Source: Idiomarina aminovorans
Lineage (GTDB): Bacteria; Pseudomonadota; Gammaproteobacteria; Enterobacterales; Alteromonadaceae
NCBI RefSeq assembly: GCF_023155095.1
Contig: NZ_JAKNDA010000005.1
Location: 62,001-126,000 of the forward strand
Length of the DNA: 64,000 nt
Reading direction: 5' to 3'
Under the pieces are notes generated by a model. The model saw only the letters and a program-made list of their open reading frames with translations. It ran no database searches and had not been told where the DNA came from. Shown here piece by piece: positions 21,802 through 31,708 of this stretch (its first letter is position 1; every line of letters starts with the position of its first letter). Made by a program: the position numbers and the translations under genes.

Positions 21802-22187
21802 TTACAGCACAAGAGTTATGTGGCAAAGCGAAATCTAATGTCAACGAAGTGAATACTGAAGAGCTGCAAAAAGCGATGGAGCAGGGTGCACGCGTTATTG
21901 ATGTACGTGAACCGGCCGAGTACGGTCAGGGACATATTCGCGAAGCGGTAAACATGCCCCGCGGCGTTCTGGAAATGCAGCTTAATCAACACCCTGATGT
22001 TGCCGGTTATGATAATGCGCTGGAACGCATTGCCGACAAACCGTTATATCTTATTTGTCGAACCGGCGGTCGTTCAGCTTTAGCCGCTGAAAGCTTGCAG
22101 CGCATGGGCTTTGATAACGTCTACAGCGTTGATGGTGGCATGAGCTCCTGGCAGGAGAAAAAGCTGCCAGTGGTTGCCGGCGAGTAA
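21798..22187 (+). CDS. Single-domain rhodanese-like sulfurtransferase
   Basis: A 129-residue protein made of one rhodanese domain. The active loop is LICRTGGRSALAAE with a Cys that would carry the persulfide; ARVIDVREPAEYGQGHI and VYSVDGGMSSWQ are the other family signatures. It has no signal peptide, so it should be cytoplasmic. The specific acceptor is not evident. It starts inside the last codons of the methyltransferase gene, an insertion relative to the E. coli yafS-rnhA order. It ends 1 bp from the convergent rnhA. Confidence 0.88.
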   Translation: MITAQELCGKAKSNVNEVNTEELQKAMEQGARVIDVREPAEYGQGHIREAVNMPRGVLEMQLNQHPDVAGYDNALERIADKPLYLICRTGGRSALAAESLQRMGFDNVYSVDGGMSSWQEKKLPVVAGE

Positions 22188-22188
22188 C

Positions 22189-22662
22189 TTACTCGCCGTC
22201 AAACCCTTTATCTTCCTGCAGAGGCTCGCACGTTGCGGCGTCGCGGGCCAGCTCATCGCAGCGCTCGTTTTGTTTATGTCCTGAGTGACCTTTTATCCAT
22301 TTCCACTCAACCTTATGGCGATTAACTTCTTCATCCAGCTGCTGCCATAAATCTTTATTTTTTACAGCCTTACGCGCGGAAGTGCGCCAGCCATTTTTTT
22401 TCCAGCGGGGCATCCATTGTTCAATACCTTGTTTGACATACTGGCTGTCGGTTGTGAGGATGACCTGACAGGAGTGCCTTAATGCTTTTAATCCAGCAAT
22501 GGCTGCCAGCATTTCCATACGGTTATTTGTCGTAAGGCGATACCCCTGACTTAATTCTTTATGGTGTTTTTCATATTCCAGTACGGCTCCGTACCCGCCC
22601 GGCCCCGGGTTGCCAAGACAAGAGCCATCAGTGTATAAATGAACAGTTTTTGAGTTCGACAT
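22189..22662 (-). CDS. rnhA: Ribonuclease HI
   Basis: A 157-residue RNase HI that removes the RNA strand of RNA-DNA hybrids. The catalytic acidic residues are in [17 protein letters not shown] (Asp), [10 protein letters not shown] (Glu), [12 protein letters not shown] (Asp) and [12 protein letters not shown] (Asp), with the basic handle [16 protein letters not shown]. It is divergent from dnaQ with about 50 bp between starts, as in E. coli. Confidence 0.96.
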   Translation of the reverse strand: MSNSKTVHLYTDGSCLGNPGPGGYGAVLEYEKHHKELSQGYRLTTNNRMEMLAAIAGLKALRHSCQVILTTDSQYVKQGIEQWMPRWKKNGWRTSARKAVKNKDLWQQLDEEVNRHKVEWKWIKGHSGHKQNERCDELARDAATCEPLQEDKGFDGE

Positions 22663-22713
22663 GTTACTTGCTACTATATCCTTTGTTTCCAGCCAGTATA
22701 TCAGGATTTAAAC

Positions 22714-23421
22714 ATGCGTCAGGTCGTATTAGATACAGAAACTACCGGAATTGGCCCGGAAAAAGGGCATAGAGTTATCGAAATAGGCTGCGTAGAGCTT
22801 ATTAATCGCAAGTTAACCGGCAACCATTTCCATGTTTATATTAATCCTGAGCGAGTGGTTGAGCAGGAAGCCATTGAGGTTCATGGCATAACCAATGACT
22901 TTTTAACGGATAAACCGGTGTTTGCACAGGTGGCCCAAGATTTCATTGAGTTTATTAAAGGGGCACAGTTAGTTATTCATAATGCCCCCTTTGATGTCGG
23001 GTTTATGGATGCGGAATTTAGCCGTTTAAGACCTGCGGTTGGGTTAACCAATGACTTTTGTTCAGTGCTTGATACCTTGAAACTCGCCCGTGAAATGCGC
23101 CCGGGACAAAAGAATAACCTGGACGCTTTGTGTCGTGCCTTTGGCGTCGATAACTCATCACGCGAACTGCATGGCGCCTTACTTGATGCCGAAATTTTAG
23201 CGGATGTTTATCTAATGATGACCGGCGGGCAAACGGCTTTGAACCTTGCCAGTCATGGAAAAAATAACCAGGATGGCTCGCAAAAGGTTGAGCATCAGCA
23301 GGTGACTAACGCTCCGGCATTAAAGGTTTTGCGTGCAACAGCCGATGAAGAAGCATTACATCAAGAACGTCTGGCGCGAGTGAAAGAAGAAGGTGGACAT
23401 TGTCTGTGGCAAGACTCATAG
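22714..23421 (+). CDS. dnaQ: DNA polymerase III epsilon subunit (3'-5' proofreading exonuclease)
   Basis: A 235-residue DnaQ. ExoI (VLDTETTGIGPEKGHRVIEI), ExoII (HNAPFDVGFMDAEF) and ExoIII (HGALLDAEILADVYLMM) are complete. A QTALNL stretch in the linker matches the position of the clamp-binding motif QTSMAF of E. coli epsilon. The C-terminal tail would bind the alpha subunit, encoded here by dnaE at 28217. The 3' end overlaps the following gene by 16 bp. Confidence 0.95.
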   Translation: MRQVVLDTETTGIGPEKGHRVIEIGCVELINRKLTGNHFHVYINPERVVEQEAIEVHGITNDFLTDKPVFAQVAQDFIEFIKGAQLVIHNAPFDVGFMDAEFSRLRPAVGLTNDFCSVLDTLKLAREMRPGQKNNLDALCRAFGVDNSSRELHGALLDAEILADVYLMMTGGQTALNLASHGKNNQDGSQKVEHQQVTNAPALKVLRATADEEALHQERLARVKEEGGHCLWQDS

Positions 23422-24737
23422 CTCTATTAATGGCTTTGGTAAGTAGTTCAGCAGCTTATGCTGTGCAAAACTTTATGGATGACACTGACTCGAAGGAGCA
23501 GGCGGAAAAGAGAGCTATGAGCCTGGTAGAGGGCGATATGACGAATAAGCTACCAATTAAAGGCCAAAGCTTCCGGATTGACGAAAATGTCGAAGAAATT
23601 ACGCTGTTATTTTTTCGCGAGCCGGGCAGTAAGCCCGTAGTTTTGATAAAGCCGGATGGCAGTAAATGGTATGATGCCCGTTATCCTGAAGAACAGGTTA
23701 CCTGGTATACCGATCCAAATTTCGACATTATCCGCATCAAAAAACCTCAACCCGGCCCCTGGCAAGCTGCCGGGCGCATAGATCAAGAAAATAAAGCCTT
23801 AATAGTCTCTGATATTCGTTTTGAAGCTAATCCTTTACCGAATCCATTATTTCAATACGAAGAGCTAAAAGTTGAAGGTAAACTTTATAACGGCGACAAA
23901 GTGGTGGAAACGGCACGTTTTCGTCAAACGGTCCTCCTTGACGTTCTGTTTGTTAGCACCAATAACCCGGACTTCGATAACTTTGGGGCTAATCCCTCGC
24001 GGGTAGCGCAATTTGAGGATAATGGCAGAGGACATGATGAACGAGCCGGCGACGGTGTATTCACCGGCTTTTTTAATCTTGACGTTGAGCCCGGTGAATG
24101 GTTAGCGACTTATGAAATGACAACCCCGCTGTATCAACGCGTATTTGAGTTTGGCCCGGTAGAAGTTGAGCCTTTACCGGTTGAATTTAACATCATCCAG
24201 TCTGAGGCTGTGGATGAAAACCACCAGCTGAGCATCGGGGTTGATGAAAACTGGATTGACCCAGAAAGTTTGGTTATCAACGGCGAAACCAGTTTTCCTA
24301 ATGGAGAAGTGCGTAAGTTTACTGTCAGTCAAATAGAAAGCTTTCCGCACAACGTCGAAATTGCCAATCTTGCCTTTGGCAAGCATTTAGTCGATTTAGA
24401 TATTTTTGCAACCAGTGTCAGTGGCCGAGAATTTGAAGCGCGTATTAATGACTTTAGTTTTATTGCGAAGGAGCCGCCGCCTCCTGAACCCACGGCAGCT
24501 GAACGGGCACAACAGCAACAGATGGAACTCGAACGTGAGCGGGAATTAGCTAAGCAAGAGCGTGAAGCAAAGCAAAAACAAGCAATGATGAACCTGATCA
24601 TTATTGTGGTGGTAAATATTGTTTTAATTGGCTTGGCTTTATTTGCTCTGTGGTGGTTTAAATTTCGCAAAAAGAAAGTACCGGTCAATGTCGATCATTC
24701 TGAATCTGAAAAATCAGAGAAAAGTGGTAAAAAGTGA
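23406..24737 (+). CDS. TIGR03503 family membrane protein
   Basis: A 443-residue protein I assign to the uncharacterised TIGR03503 family, which is typically found beside dnaQ in Vibrio and Alteromonadales. It has a signal peptide (ARLIALLMALVSSSAAYA), a large periplasmic region of beta type (about 25-360) with GSKPVVLIKPDGSKWY and GDGVFTGFFNLDVEPGEW, a Glu/Gln-rich coiled coil (about 365-395), then a single membrane helix (about 400-420) and a short basic and Ser-rich cytoplasmic tail. The GTG at 23406 has AGGTGG 9 nt upstream, and a TTG two codons earlier is possible. It overlaps dnaQ, so expression is coupled. The function is unknown. Confidence 0.8.
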   Translation: MARLIALLMALVSSSAAYAVQNFMDDTDSKEQAEKRAMSLVEGDMTNKLPIKGQSFRIDENVEEITLLFFREPGSKPVVLIKPDGSKWYDARYPEEQVTWYTDPNFDIIRIKKPQPGPWQAAGRIDQENKALIVSDIRFEANPLPNPLFQYEELKVEGKLYNGDKVVETARFRQTVLLDVLFVSTNNPDFDNFGANPSRVAQFEDNGRGHDERAGDGVFTGFFNLDVEPGEWLATYEMTTPLYQRVFEFGPVEVEPLPVEFNIIQSEAVDENHQLSIGVDENWIDPESLVINGETSFPNGEVRKFTVSQIESFPHNVEIANLAFGKHLVDLDIFATSVSGREFEARINDFSFIAKEPPPPEPTAAERAQQQQMELERERELAKQEREAKQKQAMMNLIIIVVVNIVLIGLALFALWWFKFRKKKVPVNVDHSESEKSEKSGKK

Positions 24738-24806
24738 CCTTTGTGGTCAAAAAAGCGTAGATCTGAATATAAATCAGACAGTCGGTTAAAATCTTTAAAA
24801 AAAGTG

Positions 24807-24835
24807 TTGACTCATTTGCCCCCCACTCGTAATAT
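24807..24835 (+). promoter_or_regulatory. Near-consensus sigma70 promoter with GC-rich discriminator for tRNA-Asp genes
   Basis: TTGACT at 24807-24812 and TAATAT at 24830-24835 have a 17-bp spacer. The bases after the -10 box are GC-rich (GCACGCCGCG), the discriminator type of stringently controlled stable-RNA promoters. The first tRNA begins 45 bp after the -10 box, leaving a short leader for processing. Confidence 0.75.
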
Positions 24836-24880
24836 GCACGCCGCGTTGAGGGAGAGATACTTCAACGTTGTACTTAGTGC

Positions 24881-24957
24881 GGAGTGGTAGTTCAGTTGGT
24901 TAGAATGCCGGCCTGTCACGCCGGAGGTCGCGGGTTCGAGTCCCGTCCACTCCGCCA
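24881..24957 (+). tRNA. tRNA-Asp (anticodon GTC)
   Basis: A 77-nt cloverleaf. The acceptor GGAGTGG pairs with CCACTCC, followed by the discriminator G and an encoded CCA. The anticodon stem-loop reads GCCGG-CCTGTCACG-CCGG with GTC, and the T arm is CGGGTTCGAGTCCCG. It closely matches E. coli tRNA-Asp. Confidence 0.97.
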
Positions 24958-24982
24958 TTTAGTACACCCCAAAGAATTTTGC

Positions 24983-25059
24983 GGAGTGGTAGTTCAGTTG
25001 GTTAGAATGCCGGCCTGTCACGCCGGAGGTCGCGGGTTCGAGTCCCGTCCACTCCGCCA
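24983..25059 (+). tRNA. tRNA-Asp (anticodon GTC), second copy
   Basis: This copy is identical over 77 nt to the one at 24881-24957, separated by a 25-nt spacer and with CCA encoded. The two copies share the promoter at 24807 and are presumably cut from one transcript. No clear terminator is visible directly downstream. Confidence 0.97.
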
Positions 25060-25198
25060 TTATTCTTTATGACTTCTTCAGTTCCTCATCTAAATTATTT
25101 CTGATTCGCTTGTTCTGTTTAATCTTTCTTGTCGTTCCTCGTAATAGTCGTTTGCTGAAAATTCTATCTCAAAGATCATACTTTTTAGCGTTTAGCTA

Positions 25199-25227
25199 TT
25201 GAGCCTGAGCCTTCACAGGGCTAGAGT
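25199..25227 (+). promoter_or_regulatory. Candidate promoter for the Dcp-type peptidase
   Basis: TTGAGC at 25199-25204 and TAGAGT at 25222-25227, 17-bp spacer, 49 bp before the start codon. The match is moderate and was found by eye. The rest of the 25060-25275 gap holds no recognisable gene. Confidence 0.4.
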
Positions 25228-25275
25228 ATTGTTACCAAAATCGCAATGATAAAACAAAGACAACGGGAGATACCC

Positions 25276-27453
25276 ATGCGTAAAACATTACTGGCTGTAG
25301 CTGTGGGCGCAGCAGTATCGTTGGGAGCTTGCAGTGATGCAAATAACTCATCAACAACAGAAAACCAAGCCGCTTCTGCTGACAGCGATCAGCAAGCAAC
25401 AGCAACAAATCCATTTTTTGAAGCAAGTTCTTTGCTTTATCAGGCGCCAAACTTTGATGCTATTGAGTTCAAACATTTTGAACCAGCATTTGAGCGCGGC
25501 ATGGAAGAGCATATGGCTGAAATTGAAGCCATTGCAACGAACTCAGCAGAACCAACTTTTGAAAACACCATTGTTGAAATGGAAAAAGCCGGCGAAGTTC
25601 TGGGACGTGTTAGTTCCGTTTTCTATAATCTTTCATCCTCTAACAGCAGTGATGAAATTCGAGAGTTACAAGGTAAGTTAGCCCCTAAAATCGCGTCTCA
25701 CCGTGACAATATCATGCTAAATGCGGATCTGTTTGCACGGGTTAAGCGTTTATTTGATAACCGCGATTCTCTCGATCTGGATTCTGAGTCTGAGCGCTTA
25801 TTGGAAGACACCTACAAAGGCTTTGTCCGCGCCGGTGCAGAACTGAACCAAGAGCAAAAACAGCAGATTCGTGAAATTAACAAAGAACTGTCCAGTTTAA
25901 CCACTGAGTTCCAGAAAAGCCTGATGGCGTTGACTCAGGAAAATGTCATCGTTGTTGATAATAAAGAAGAGCTAGCCGGTTTAAGTGACAGCCAAATTGA
26001 GTCATTGGCCAAAGCGGCTGAAAGCCGCGACATGGAAGGTAAATACGCAATTACGCTTACCAATACCACTCGCCAGTCCATTCTGACTGATCTAGAAAAC
26101 CGTGAACTGCGTCAAAAAATATGGGAAACCTCGGCGAATCGTGGCACCGGTAACACCGAGACTGATACCCGTCCTATGGTTCAGAGCTTAACCAAATTGC
26201 GTGCCGAGAAAGCAAAATTGCTTGGCTATGACAGCTGGGGCGGTTATGTACTGGCAGACAACATGGCAGGCACCCCAGAGGCAGCTCAGTCTATGCTGCG
26301 TGACTTAGTTCCGGCGGTTGTCAGTAACGTTGAAAAAGAATCTGAAGAAATTCAGGCCATGATTGAAGCCGAAGGCGAAGATTTTGAACTGAAACCCTGG
26401 GACTGGTTCTACTATGCAGAAAAAGTGCGTGAAGAAAAATACGCTATTGATGCTGACGAAGTAAAACAATACTTCGAGTTTAACCGTGTCTTGGAAGATG
26501 GCGTATTCTACGCAATGAACCAATTGTTTGGCATTACTTTTGAAGAGCGCAATGACATTCCGGTTTACCATGATGAAGTGGCCGTTTACGAAGTGAAAGA
26601 CGTTGACGGCTCAAGCCTTGGTTTGTTCTATGCCGACTACTTTACCCGTGATAGTAAGCGTGGCGGTGCCTGGATGAGCTCATTCCGTACGCAATCTGAA
26701 CTGATGAATCAGAAGCCGGTTATTGTAAACAACATGAACATCAGCAAAGCACCAGAAGGCGAACCGACTCTGCTAAGCTTTGGTGAAGTCTCTACCATGT
26801 TCCATGAAATGGGACACGCGTTGCATGGCATGTTTTCTGACGTGAAATACCCGTCTCAGGCGGGCACTTCGGTACCACGCGATTACGTTGAATTTCCATC
26901 AACCTTTCAGGAAGACTGGACACTGAACAAAAAAGTTATCGCAAAATACGCCAAGCATTACGAAACCGGAGAACAGATCCCGGATGAGCTTCTGCAGAAA
27001 GTACTGGATGCACGTAACTTTAACCAAGGCTTTGATACTTTAGAGTATCTCTCTGCCGCATTATTAGATCTTGAATATCACACGGTAGAACCAGGAACTG
27101 AAATCAAAGATGTTCAGGTCTTTGAGCAAGATGCGCTGGAGAAAAATGGGGTTGCCGTTGAAGCGGTACCACCACGTTATCGTTCAACCTACTTTGCGCA
27201 CGTATTTGCCGGTGGCTACTCTGCGGGTTATTACGCTTATATGTGGAGTGAAGTTCTTGCAGCCGATGCGTTCAAATACATGGGTAACAACGGTGGTTTG
27301 AGCCTTGAAAATGGTCAGGCTTTCCGCAAGGAAATTCTGTCAAAAGGCAGCAGTAAAGACCCAATGCAGCAATACATTGACTGGCGCGGTCAGGAGCCGA
27401 CCGTTGAAGCTCTGCTGGAACGTCGAGGCCTTACCGATCCAAGCATTGATTAA
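25276..27453 (+). CDS. dcp: M3 family peptidyl-dipeptidase (Dcp-like), lipoprotein
   Basis: A 725-residue zinc peptidase of family M3. The active site is FHEMGHALHGMFS (HEXXH), and the third ligand Glu would lie in the DARNFNQGFDTLEYL region downstream. It has a lipoprotein signal peptide with lipobox LGAC near residue 16, then a Ser/Thr/Asn/Gln-rich linker. The Dcp family removes C-terminal dipeptides; E. coli Dcp is cytoplasmic or periplasmic, whereas here membrane anchoring is predicted. The start MRKTLLAV at 25276 follows GGGAGA; an ATG 10 codons upstream would spoil the signal peptide. It fits growth on peptides. Confidence 0.92.
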   Translation: MRKTLLAVAVGAAVSLGACSDANNSSTTENQAASADSDQQATATNPFFEASSLLYQAPNFDAIEFKHFEPAFERGMEEHMAEIEAIATNSAEPTFENTIVEMEKAGEVLGRVSSVFYNLSSSNSSDEIRELQGKLAPKIASHRDNIMLNADLFARVKRLFDNRDSLDLDSESERLLEDTYKGFVRAGAELNQEQKQQIREINKELSSLTTEFQKSLMALTQENVIVVDNKEELAGLSDSQIESLAKAAESRDMEGKYAITLTNTTRQSILTDLENRELRQKIWETSANRGTGNTETDTRPMVQSLTKLRAEKAKLLGYDSWGGYVLADNMAGTPEAAQSMLRDLVPAVVSNVEKESEEIQAMIEAEGEDFELKPWDWFYYAEKVREEKYAIDADEVKQYFEFNRVLEDGVFYAMNQLFGITFEERNDIPVYHDEVAVYEVKDVDGSSLGLFYADYFTRDSKRGGAWMSSFRTQSELMNQKPVIVNNMNISKAPEGEPTLLSFGEVSTMFHEMGHALHGMFSDVKYPSQAGTSVPRDYVEFPSTFQEDWTLNKKVIAKYAKHYETGEQIPDELLQKVLDARNFNQGFDTLEYLSAALLDLEYHTVEPGTEIKDVQVFEQDALEKNGVAVEAVPPRYRSTYFAHVFAGGYSAGYYAYMWSEVLAADAFKYMGNNGGLSLENGQAFRKEILSKGSSKDPMQQYIDWRGQEPTVEALLERRGLTDPSID

Positions 27454-27493
27454 ATTGTGCTGAAATAATTACGACTGAACAGTCGTTATATAA

Positions 27494-27530
27494 AGCCACT
27501 GGCGTTATTATCGTCAGTGGCTTTTTTATT
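27494..27530 (+). terminator. Rho-independent terminator of the Dcp-type gene
   Basis: A 9-bp stem AAGCCACTG / CAGTGGCTT with a 13-nt loop, followed by TTTTATT. It begins 40 bp after the stop codon. Confidence 0.8.
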
Positions 27531-27554
27531 ATCTGCTTGATAAGTGAAGCACAA

Positions 27555-28138
27555 ATGCAAAAACAGATTGTTATTGTTGGCGGCGGTGCTACCGGCGTTG
27601 AACTGGCAGCAGAACTCATTCACTCGGTTTCGTTGCTTTCTGTTTATGGTCTGGGCAGCCGGCGTTCGTGCTCCTGACTTTGTTAAAGAGTGGGGGCTTG
27701 AGCTTCAGAAAAACAATCAGGTTATTGTTAACGAATATCTACAGTCGGTGTCTGACAAGAGCATTTATGCCATTGGTGACTGCGCTGGCTGTCGCATTGA
27801 TGACGAGCGTTGGGTACCACCCAGAACCGAGTCAGCGCACCAAATGGCAGAATGTTTGTATCAGAATATTGTACGTGAATACCGGGGTAAGCCAGCAAAC
27901 GCGTGTAAGTATAAGGACAGGGGCTCGTTAGTCTCATTGAGCCGGTTTTCTGCGGTGGGTAATTTGATGCAAAGCAAGAGCTTATTAATGTCATTGCAAG
28001 GTACTTTGACACGCTGGGCGTACGCCAGTTTATATCGTATGCATCAAAGATGCCTTACATGGCGGGTGGAAAATGTTGCTGTTATTGATGGTCGACAGAC
28101 TTAATCAGGTGGTAAAACCGCGGTTGAAGTTACACTGA
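27555..28138 (+). pseudogene. ndh: Decayed NADH dehydrogenase II (ndh) remnant
   Basis: Three reading frames each hold a piece of NDH-2. Frame one from ATG 27555 gives QIVIVGGGATGVELAAEL, the NAD-binding motif that sits near residue 170 of E. coli Ndh, and soon closes. A second frame from about 27640 continues with FMVWAAGVRAPDF, SIYAIGDCAGC, AAHQMAE-type ESAHQMAE and YKDRGSLVSLS. After SLYRMHQ near 28045 a one-base shift moves the match to a third frame, DALHGGWKMLLLLM to VVKPRLKLH, ending TGA at 28136-28138 exactly like the E. coli C terminus. The N-terminal FAD half and about 70 internal codons are missing. The extra A in CAAAGAT could be the last frameshift. No enzyme can be made from it. 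Confidence 0.9.
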
Positions 28139-28216
28139 CGATATACTTCAGAAGCCGCATAAGGCACAATAAAGGCCATAAAATGATAACGAAAAAAGCC
28201 AGACTGTATTCGTAAA

Positions 28217-31200
28217 ATGACTCCACCAAATTTTGTCCACCTAAGAATTCATAGTGACTTTTCCATGATAGATGGCCTCGCGAAAGTTGGGCCTATTTGT
28301 GAGGCGGTGGCTGATGCCGGCATGCCTGCATTAGCCATTACCGATCAAATGAACTTTTGTGGTCTGGTTCGTTATTACGGCGCCGCTCATAAGTTAGGGC
28401 TCAAACCTTTAATTGGCTGCGATTTTTGGGTGCAGGCGGACTATCCTGAAGCAGAGCTTTTTCGATTAACCGCGCTGGCCATGGATAACGACGGCTATCA
28501 GCAAATCACCCAGCTTATCTCTAAGGCTTATTTACGCGGTAATATCAAAGGCAAGCCGGTCATCGATAAAGATTGGCTGAAAGAGCATAACCAGGGCATT
28601 ATTCTGCTCTCCGGGAGCCGACAGGGTGATGTCGGACAAGCGTTAATCAGAGACCATAACGACCAACTTGATGCGGCGCTGGATTTCTATCAACAGTATT
28701 TTCCGAATCGATATTACCTTGAGCTGGTCCGCACCGGACGCCCCCAGGAAGAAGAGTACCTGCATAAAGCAGTCGCTCTTGCAGGGAAAACAGAGTTGCC
28801 GGTTGTAGCGACCAACGAAGTGGTTTTTCTTAAAGAAGAAAACTTTGACGCACATGAAATTCGGGTCGCTATTCACGACGGGTATCAGTTAGAAGACAAA
28901 CGTCGGCCTAAAAAATACTCTCCACAACAGTATTTGCGTTCCAGCGAAGAGATGATTGAGCTGTTCTCTGATATTCCTGAAGCAATTGAGAACACCGTTG
29001 AGATAGCTAAACGCTGTAACGTCACTGTGCGCCTGGGCGAATATTTTCTACCCAAGTTCCCAACGGGAGATTTAACCACCGAAGAGTTTTTAATTAAAGC
29101 TTCGGAGGAAGGGCTGGAAGAACGTTTAGAGTTTTTGTTTGCTGATGCGCAGGAGCGACAGCAGAAACGATCGGAGTACGATAAGCGACTCAAACGAGAA
29201 TTGGGCGTTATTAACGACATGGGCTTTCCCGGATACTTCCTTATCGTTATGGAGTTTATTCAGTGGAGTAAAGATAACGGCATTCCGGTAGGCCCGGGGC
29301 GGGGCTCTGGTGCAGGCTCGCTGGTGGCCTATGCCCTTAAAATTACCGATCTTGATCCGCTTGAGTTTGACTTGCTGTTCGAACGATTCCTGAACCCGGA
29401 ACGGGTTTCGATGCCTGACTTTGATGTCGATTTTTGCATGGATCGCCGCGATGAAGTTATTGATCACGTTGCGGACCTTTATGGTCGTGAAGCGGTCTCG
29501 CAGATTATTACGTTCGGCACCATGGCGGCTAAAGCCGCAATCCGGGATGTAGGCCGGGTATTGGGTCACCCTTACGGTTTTGTCGACAGAATCTCAAAAT
29601 TAGTGCCGGGCGACCCTGGTATGACCCTGGCGAAAGCTTTTGAAGTAGAACCTCAACTGGGCGCCGCGTACGAAGAAGATGAAGAAGTTAAGGCCATTAT
29701 TGATATGGCCAGAATTTTGGAAGGCGCGACTCGTAATGCCGGTAAACACGCCGGTGGGGTCGTTATTTCTCCAACCAAAATTACCGACTTTGCGCCTTTG
29801 TATTGCGATGACGAAGGTCACAATCCTGTTACTCAATTTGATAAAGACGATGTTGAATCAGCGGGCTTGGTGAAGTTTGACTTTCTGGGATTACGAACTT
29901 TAACCATCATTCAATGGGCTGTGGATATGGTAAATCGTCGCCATGCCCAAAGTGGTAAAGATCCGATTGATATCACCTCAATTGATTTAACCGACCCCAA
30001 GTGTTTTCGGTTACTGAAAAAAGCCGAAACAACCGCGGTTTTTCAGCTCGAATCCCGTGGTATGAAAGAGCTGATTAAAAAGCTCTTACCCGACTCGTTT
30101 GAGGATATCATTGCATTGGTTGCCTTATTCCGCCCCGGACCTTTGCAATCGGGCATGGTTGATAACTTTATTGATCGAAAACATGGTCGGGAAGAAATTT
30201 CTTATCCTGACGTGGAGTATCAGCACGACAGTTTGAAACCCATACTGGAACCGACTTACGGCGTTATTCTGTATCAAGAGCAGGTCATGCAAATTGCTCA
30301 GGTGTTAGCGGGCTATACGCTGGGTGGAGCCGACTTATTACGCCGTGCAATGGGTAAGAAAAAGCTTGAAGAAATGGCGAAGCAGCGTGAAATTTTCCGT
30401 GAAGGTGCCGCTCAAAATAACATTGATCCTGAACTGGCGACGAAAATCTTCGATTTGGTTGAGAAGTTTGCGGGTTATGGCTTCAATAAGTCACACTCTG
30501 CCGCTTATGCGTTAGTGTCCTATCAAACCTTGTGGATGAAAACACATTATCCTGCGGAATTCATGGCTGCGGTAATGTCTGCGGATATGGATAACACCGA
30601 TAAGATTGTTACTCTGGCGGATGAGTGCGACCGCATGGGACTGGACTTACTGCCGCCGGACGTCAATAAAGGCGAATACAAGTTTATTGTGGATGAACAG
30701 CAGCGAGTGGTTTACGGCATTGGCGCTATTAAAGGCGTAGGCGAAGGCCCCATTGAATCCATAATAAAAGCGCGGGAAGAAGGTGGTGCATTTCGCGACT
30801 TATTTGATTTTTGCTGCCGGGTCGATTTAAAGCGGATGAACAAACGTATTCTCCAGCGGCTAATTCGTGCCGGTGCAATGGATAACCTGGGACCGCACCG
30901 TGCGGCACTGATGGCTACGCTAGAAAAAGCGATTCGCCAGGCAGAGCAACATTTAAACGCTGAAAAAATTGGTCAGTCAGATATGTTCGGGGTGCTGACG
31001 ACAGAGCCAGAAGCCGTTGAGCAAGAGTTTGTCAGCGTGCGGAAGTGGTCGGAAGCGGTTTGGTTAGAGGGTGAACGCGATACCTTAGGGCTGTATTTAA
31101 CCGGACATCCAATTAATCGTTTTCGCAAAGAGTTGAAGCATTACATTAATAGCACCTTGTCGAATGTCACCCCAACCCGCAAAGATGAAAGTATCGCTAT

Positions 31201-31693
31201 TGCGGGGCTGGTCATTGATATACGGGTGCTGGCCAATAAGCGTGGGCAACGTTTTGCTATTGTTACTTTAGATGACAAAACGGCGCGCATGGATGTACGA
31301 TTGTTCAGCAATGAATACGAAAGTTATCAAGAATTGCTCGAAAAAGACCGAATTTTGTGGATAAAAGGTGAGGTCAGATTTGATAACTTCAGTAATAGCA
31401 ATACAATGACTGCCAGAGAAGTGATGGCAATTGAACAGGCGCGGGAAACTTATCTCCGGCATTTAGCAATTACAGTAACAGATGAACAACTTGCTAACGG
31501 CCTGGCCGGAAAATTGGAAAAGCTATTACAGCCCTTTGCTAAAGGGACTTGTCCGATAAAAGTGCGATATCAGTCGGAACGTGTTGAGGCCACTTTGAAT
31601 GTTGGCCCACAATGGTATGTGAGTCCGTCTGATGAGTTAATATACGAATTACAGAACTTGCTGGGAATTCAGCAAGTTTCACTTGAATTTTAA
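28217..31693 (+). CDS. dnaE: DNA polymerase III alpha subunit
   Basis: A 1158-residue replicative polymerase. The N-terminal PHP domain reads [18 protein letters not shown]. The C-family polymerase core includes [16 protein letters not shown] and [17 protein letters not shown], the catalytic Asp region, and [11 protein letters not shown]. The C-terminal part has helix-hairpin-helix, OB ([20 protein letters not shown]) and tau-binding regions. Length agrees with E. coli DnaE (1160). It heads dnaE-accA-tilS with 15-bp and 6-bp gaps. The lpxB-rnhB genes that often come before dnaE are absent; rnhB is at 50493. Confidence 0.97.
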   Translation: MTPPNFVHLRIHSDFSMIDGLAKVGPICEAVADAGMPALAITDQMNFCGLVRYYGAAHKLGLKPLIGCDFWVQADYPEAELFRLTALAMDNDGYQQITQLISKAYLRGNIKGKPVIDKDWLKEHNQGIILLSGSRQGDVGQALIRDHNDQLDAALDFYQQYFPNRYYLELVRTGRPQEEEYLHKAVALAGKTELPVVATNEVVFLKEENFDAHEIRVAIHDGYQLEDKRRPKKYSPQQYLRSSEEMIELFSDIPEAIENTVEIAKRCNVTVRLGEYFLPKFPTGDLTTEEFLIKASEEGLEERLEFLFADAQERQQKRSEYDKRLKRELGVINDMGFPGYFLIVMEFIQWSKDNGIPVGPGRGSGAGSLVAYALKITDLDPLEFDLLFERFLNPERVSMPDFDVDFCMDRRDEVIDHVADLYGREAVSQIITFGTMAAKAAIRDVGRVLGHPYGFVDRISKLVPGDPGMTLAKAFEVEPQLGAAYEEDEEVKAIIDMARILEGATRNAGKHAGGVVISPTKITDFAPLYCDDEGHNPVTQFDKDDVESAGLVKFDFLGLRTLTIIQWAVDMVNRRHAQSGKDPIDITSIDLTDPKCFRLLKKAETTAVFQLESRGMKELIKKLLPDSFEDIIALVALFRPGPLQSGMVDNFIDRKHGREEISYPDVEYQHDSLKPILEPTYGVILYQEQVMQIAQVLAGYTLGGADLLRRAMGKKKLEEMAKQREIFREGAAQNNIDPELATKIFDLVEKFAGYGFNKSHSAAYALVSYQTLWMKTHYPAEFMAAVMSADMDNTDKIVTLADECDRMGLDLLPPDVNKGEYKFIVDEQQRVVYGIGAIKGVGEGPIESIIKAREEGGAFRDLFDFCCRVDLKRMNKRILQRLIRAGAMDNLGPHRAALMATLEKAIRQAEQHLNAEKIGQSDMFGVLTTEPEAVEQEFVSVRKWSEAVWLEGERDTLGLYLTGHPINRFRKELKHYINSTLSNVTPTRKDESIAIAGLVIDIRVLANKRGQRFAIVTLDDKTARMDVRLFSNEYESYQELLEKDRILWIKGEVRFDNFSNSNTMTAREVMAIEQARETYLRHLAITVTDEQLANGLAGKLEKLLQPFAKGTCPIKVRYQSERVEATLNVGPQWYVSPSDELIYELQNLLGIQQVSLEF

Positions 31694-31708
31694 AGGAAAT
31701 GACAGCGA

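Noticed and set aside
22178-22196. Palindrome GGCGAGTAACTTACTCGCC at the rhodanese/rnhA junction as a terminator
   Set aside because: It arises because both convergent genes end in GGC-GAG-TAA; there is no U-tract and the loop is too small.
24884-25072. A 62-codon open frame with an internal repeat
   Set aside because: It lies entirely over the two tRNA-Asp genes; the repeat is the tRNA duplication.
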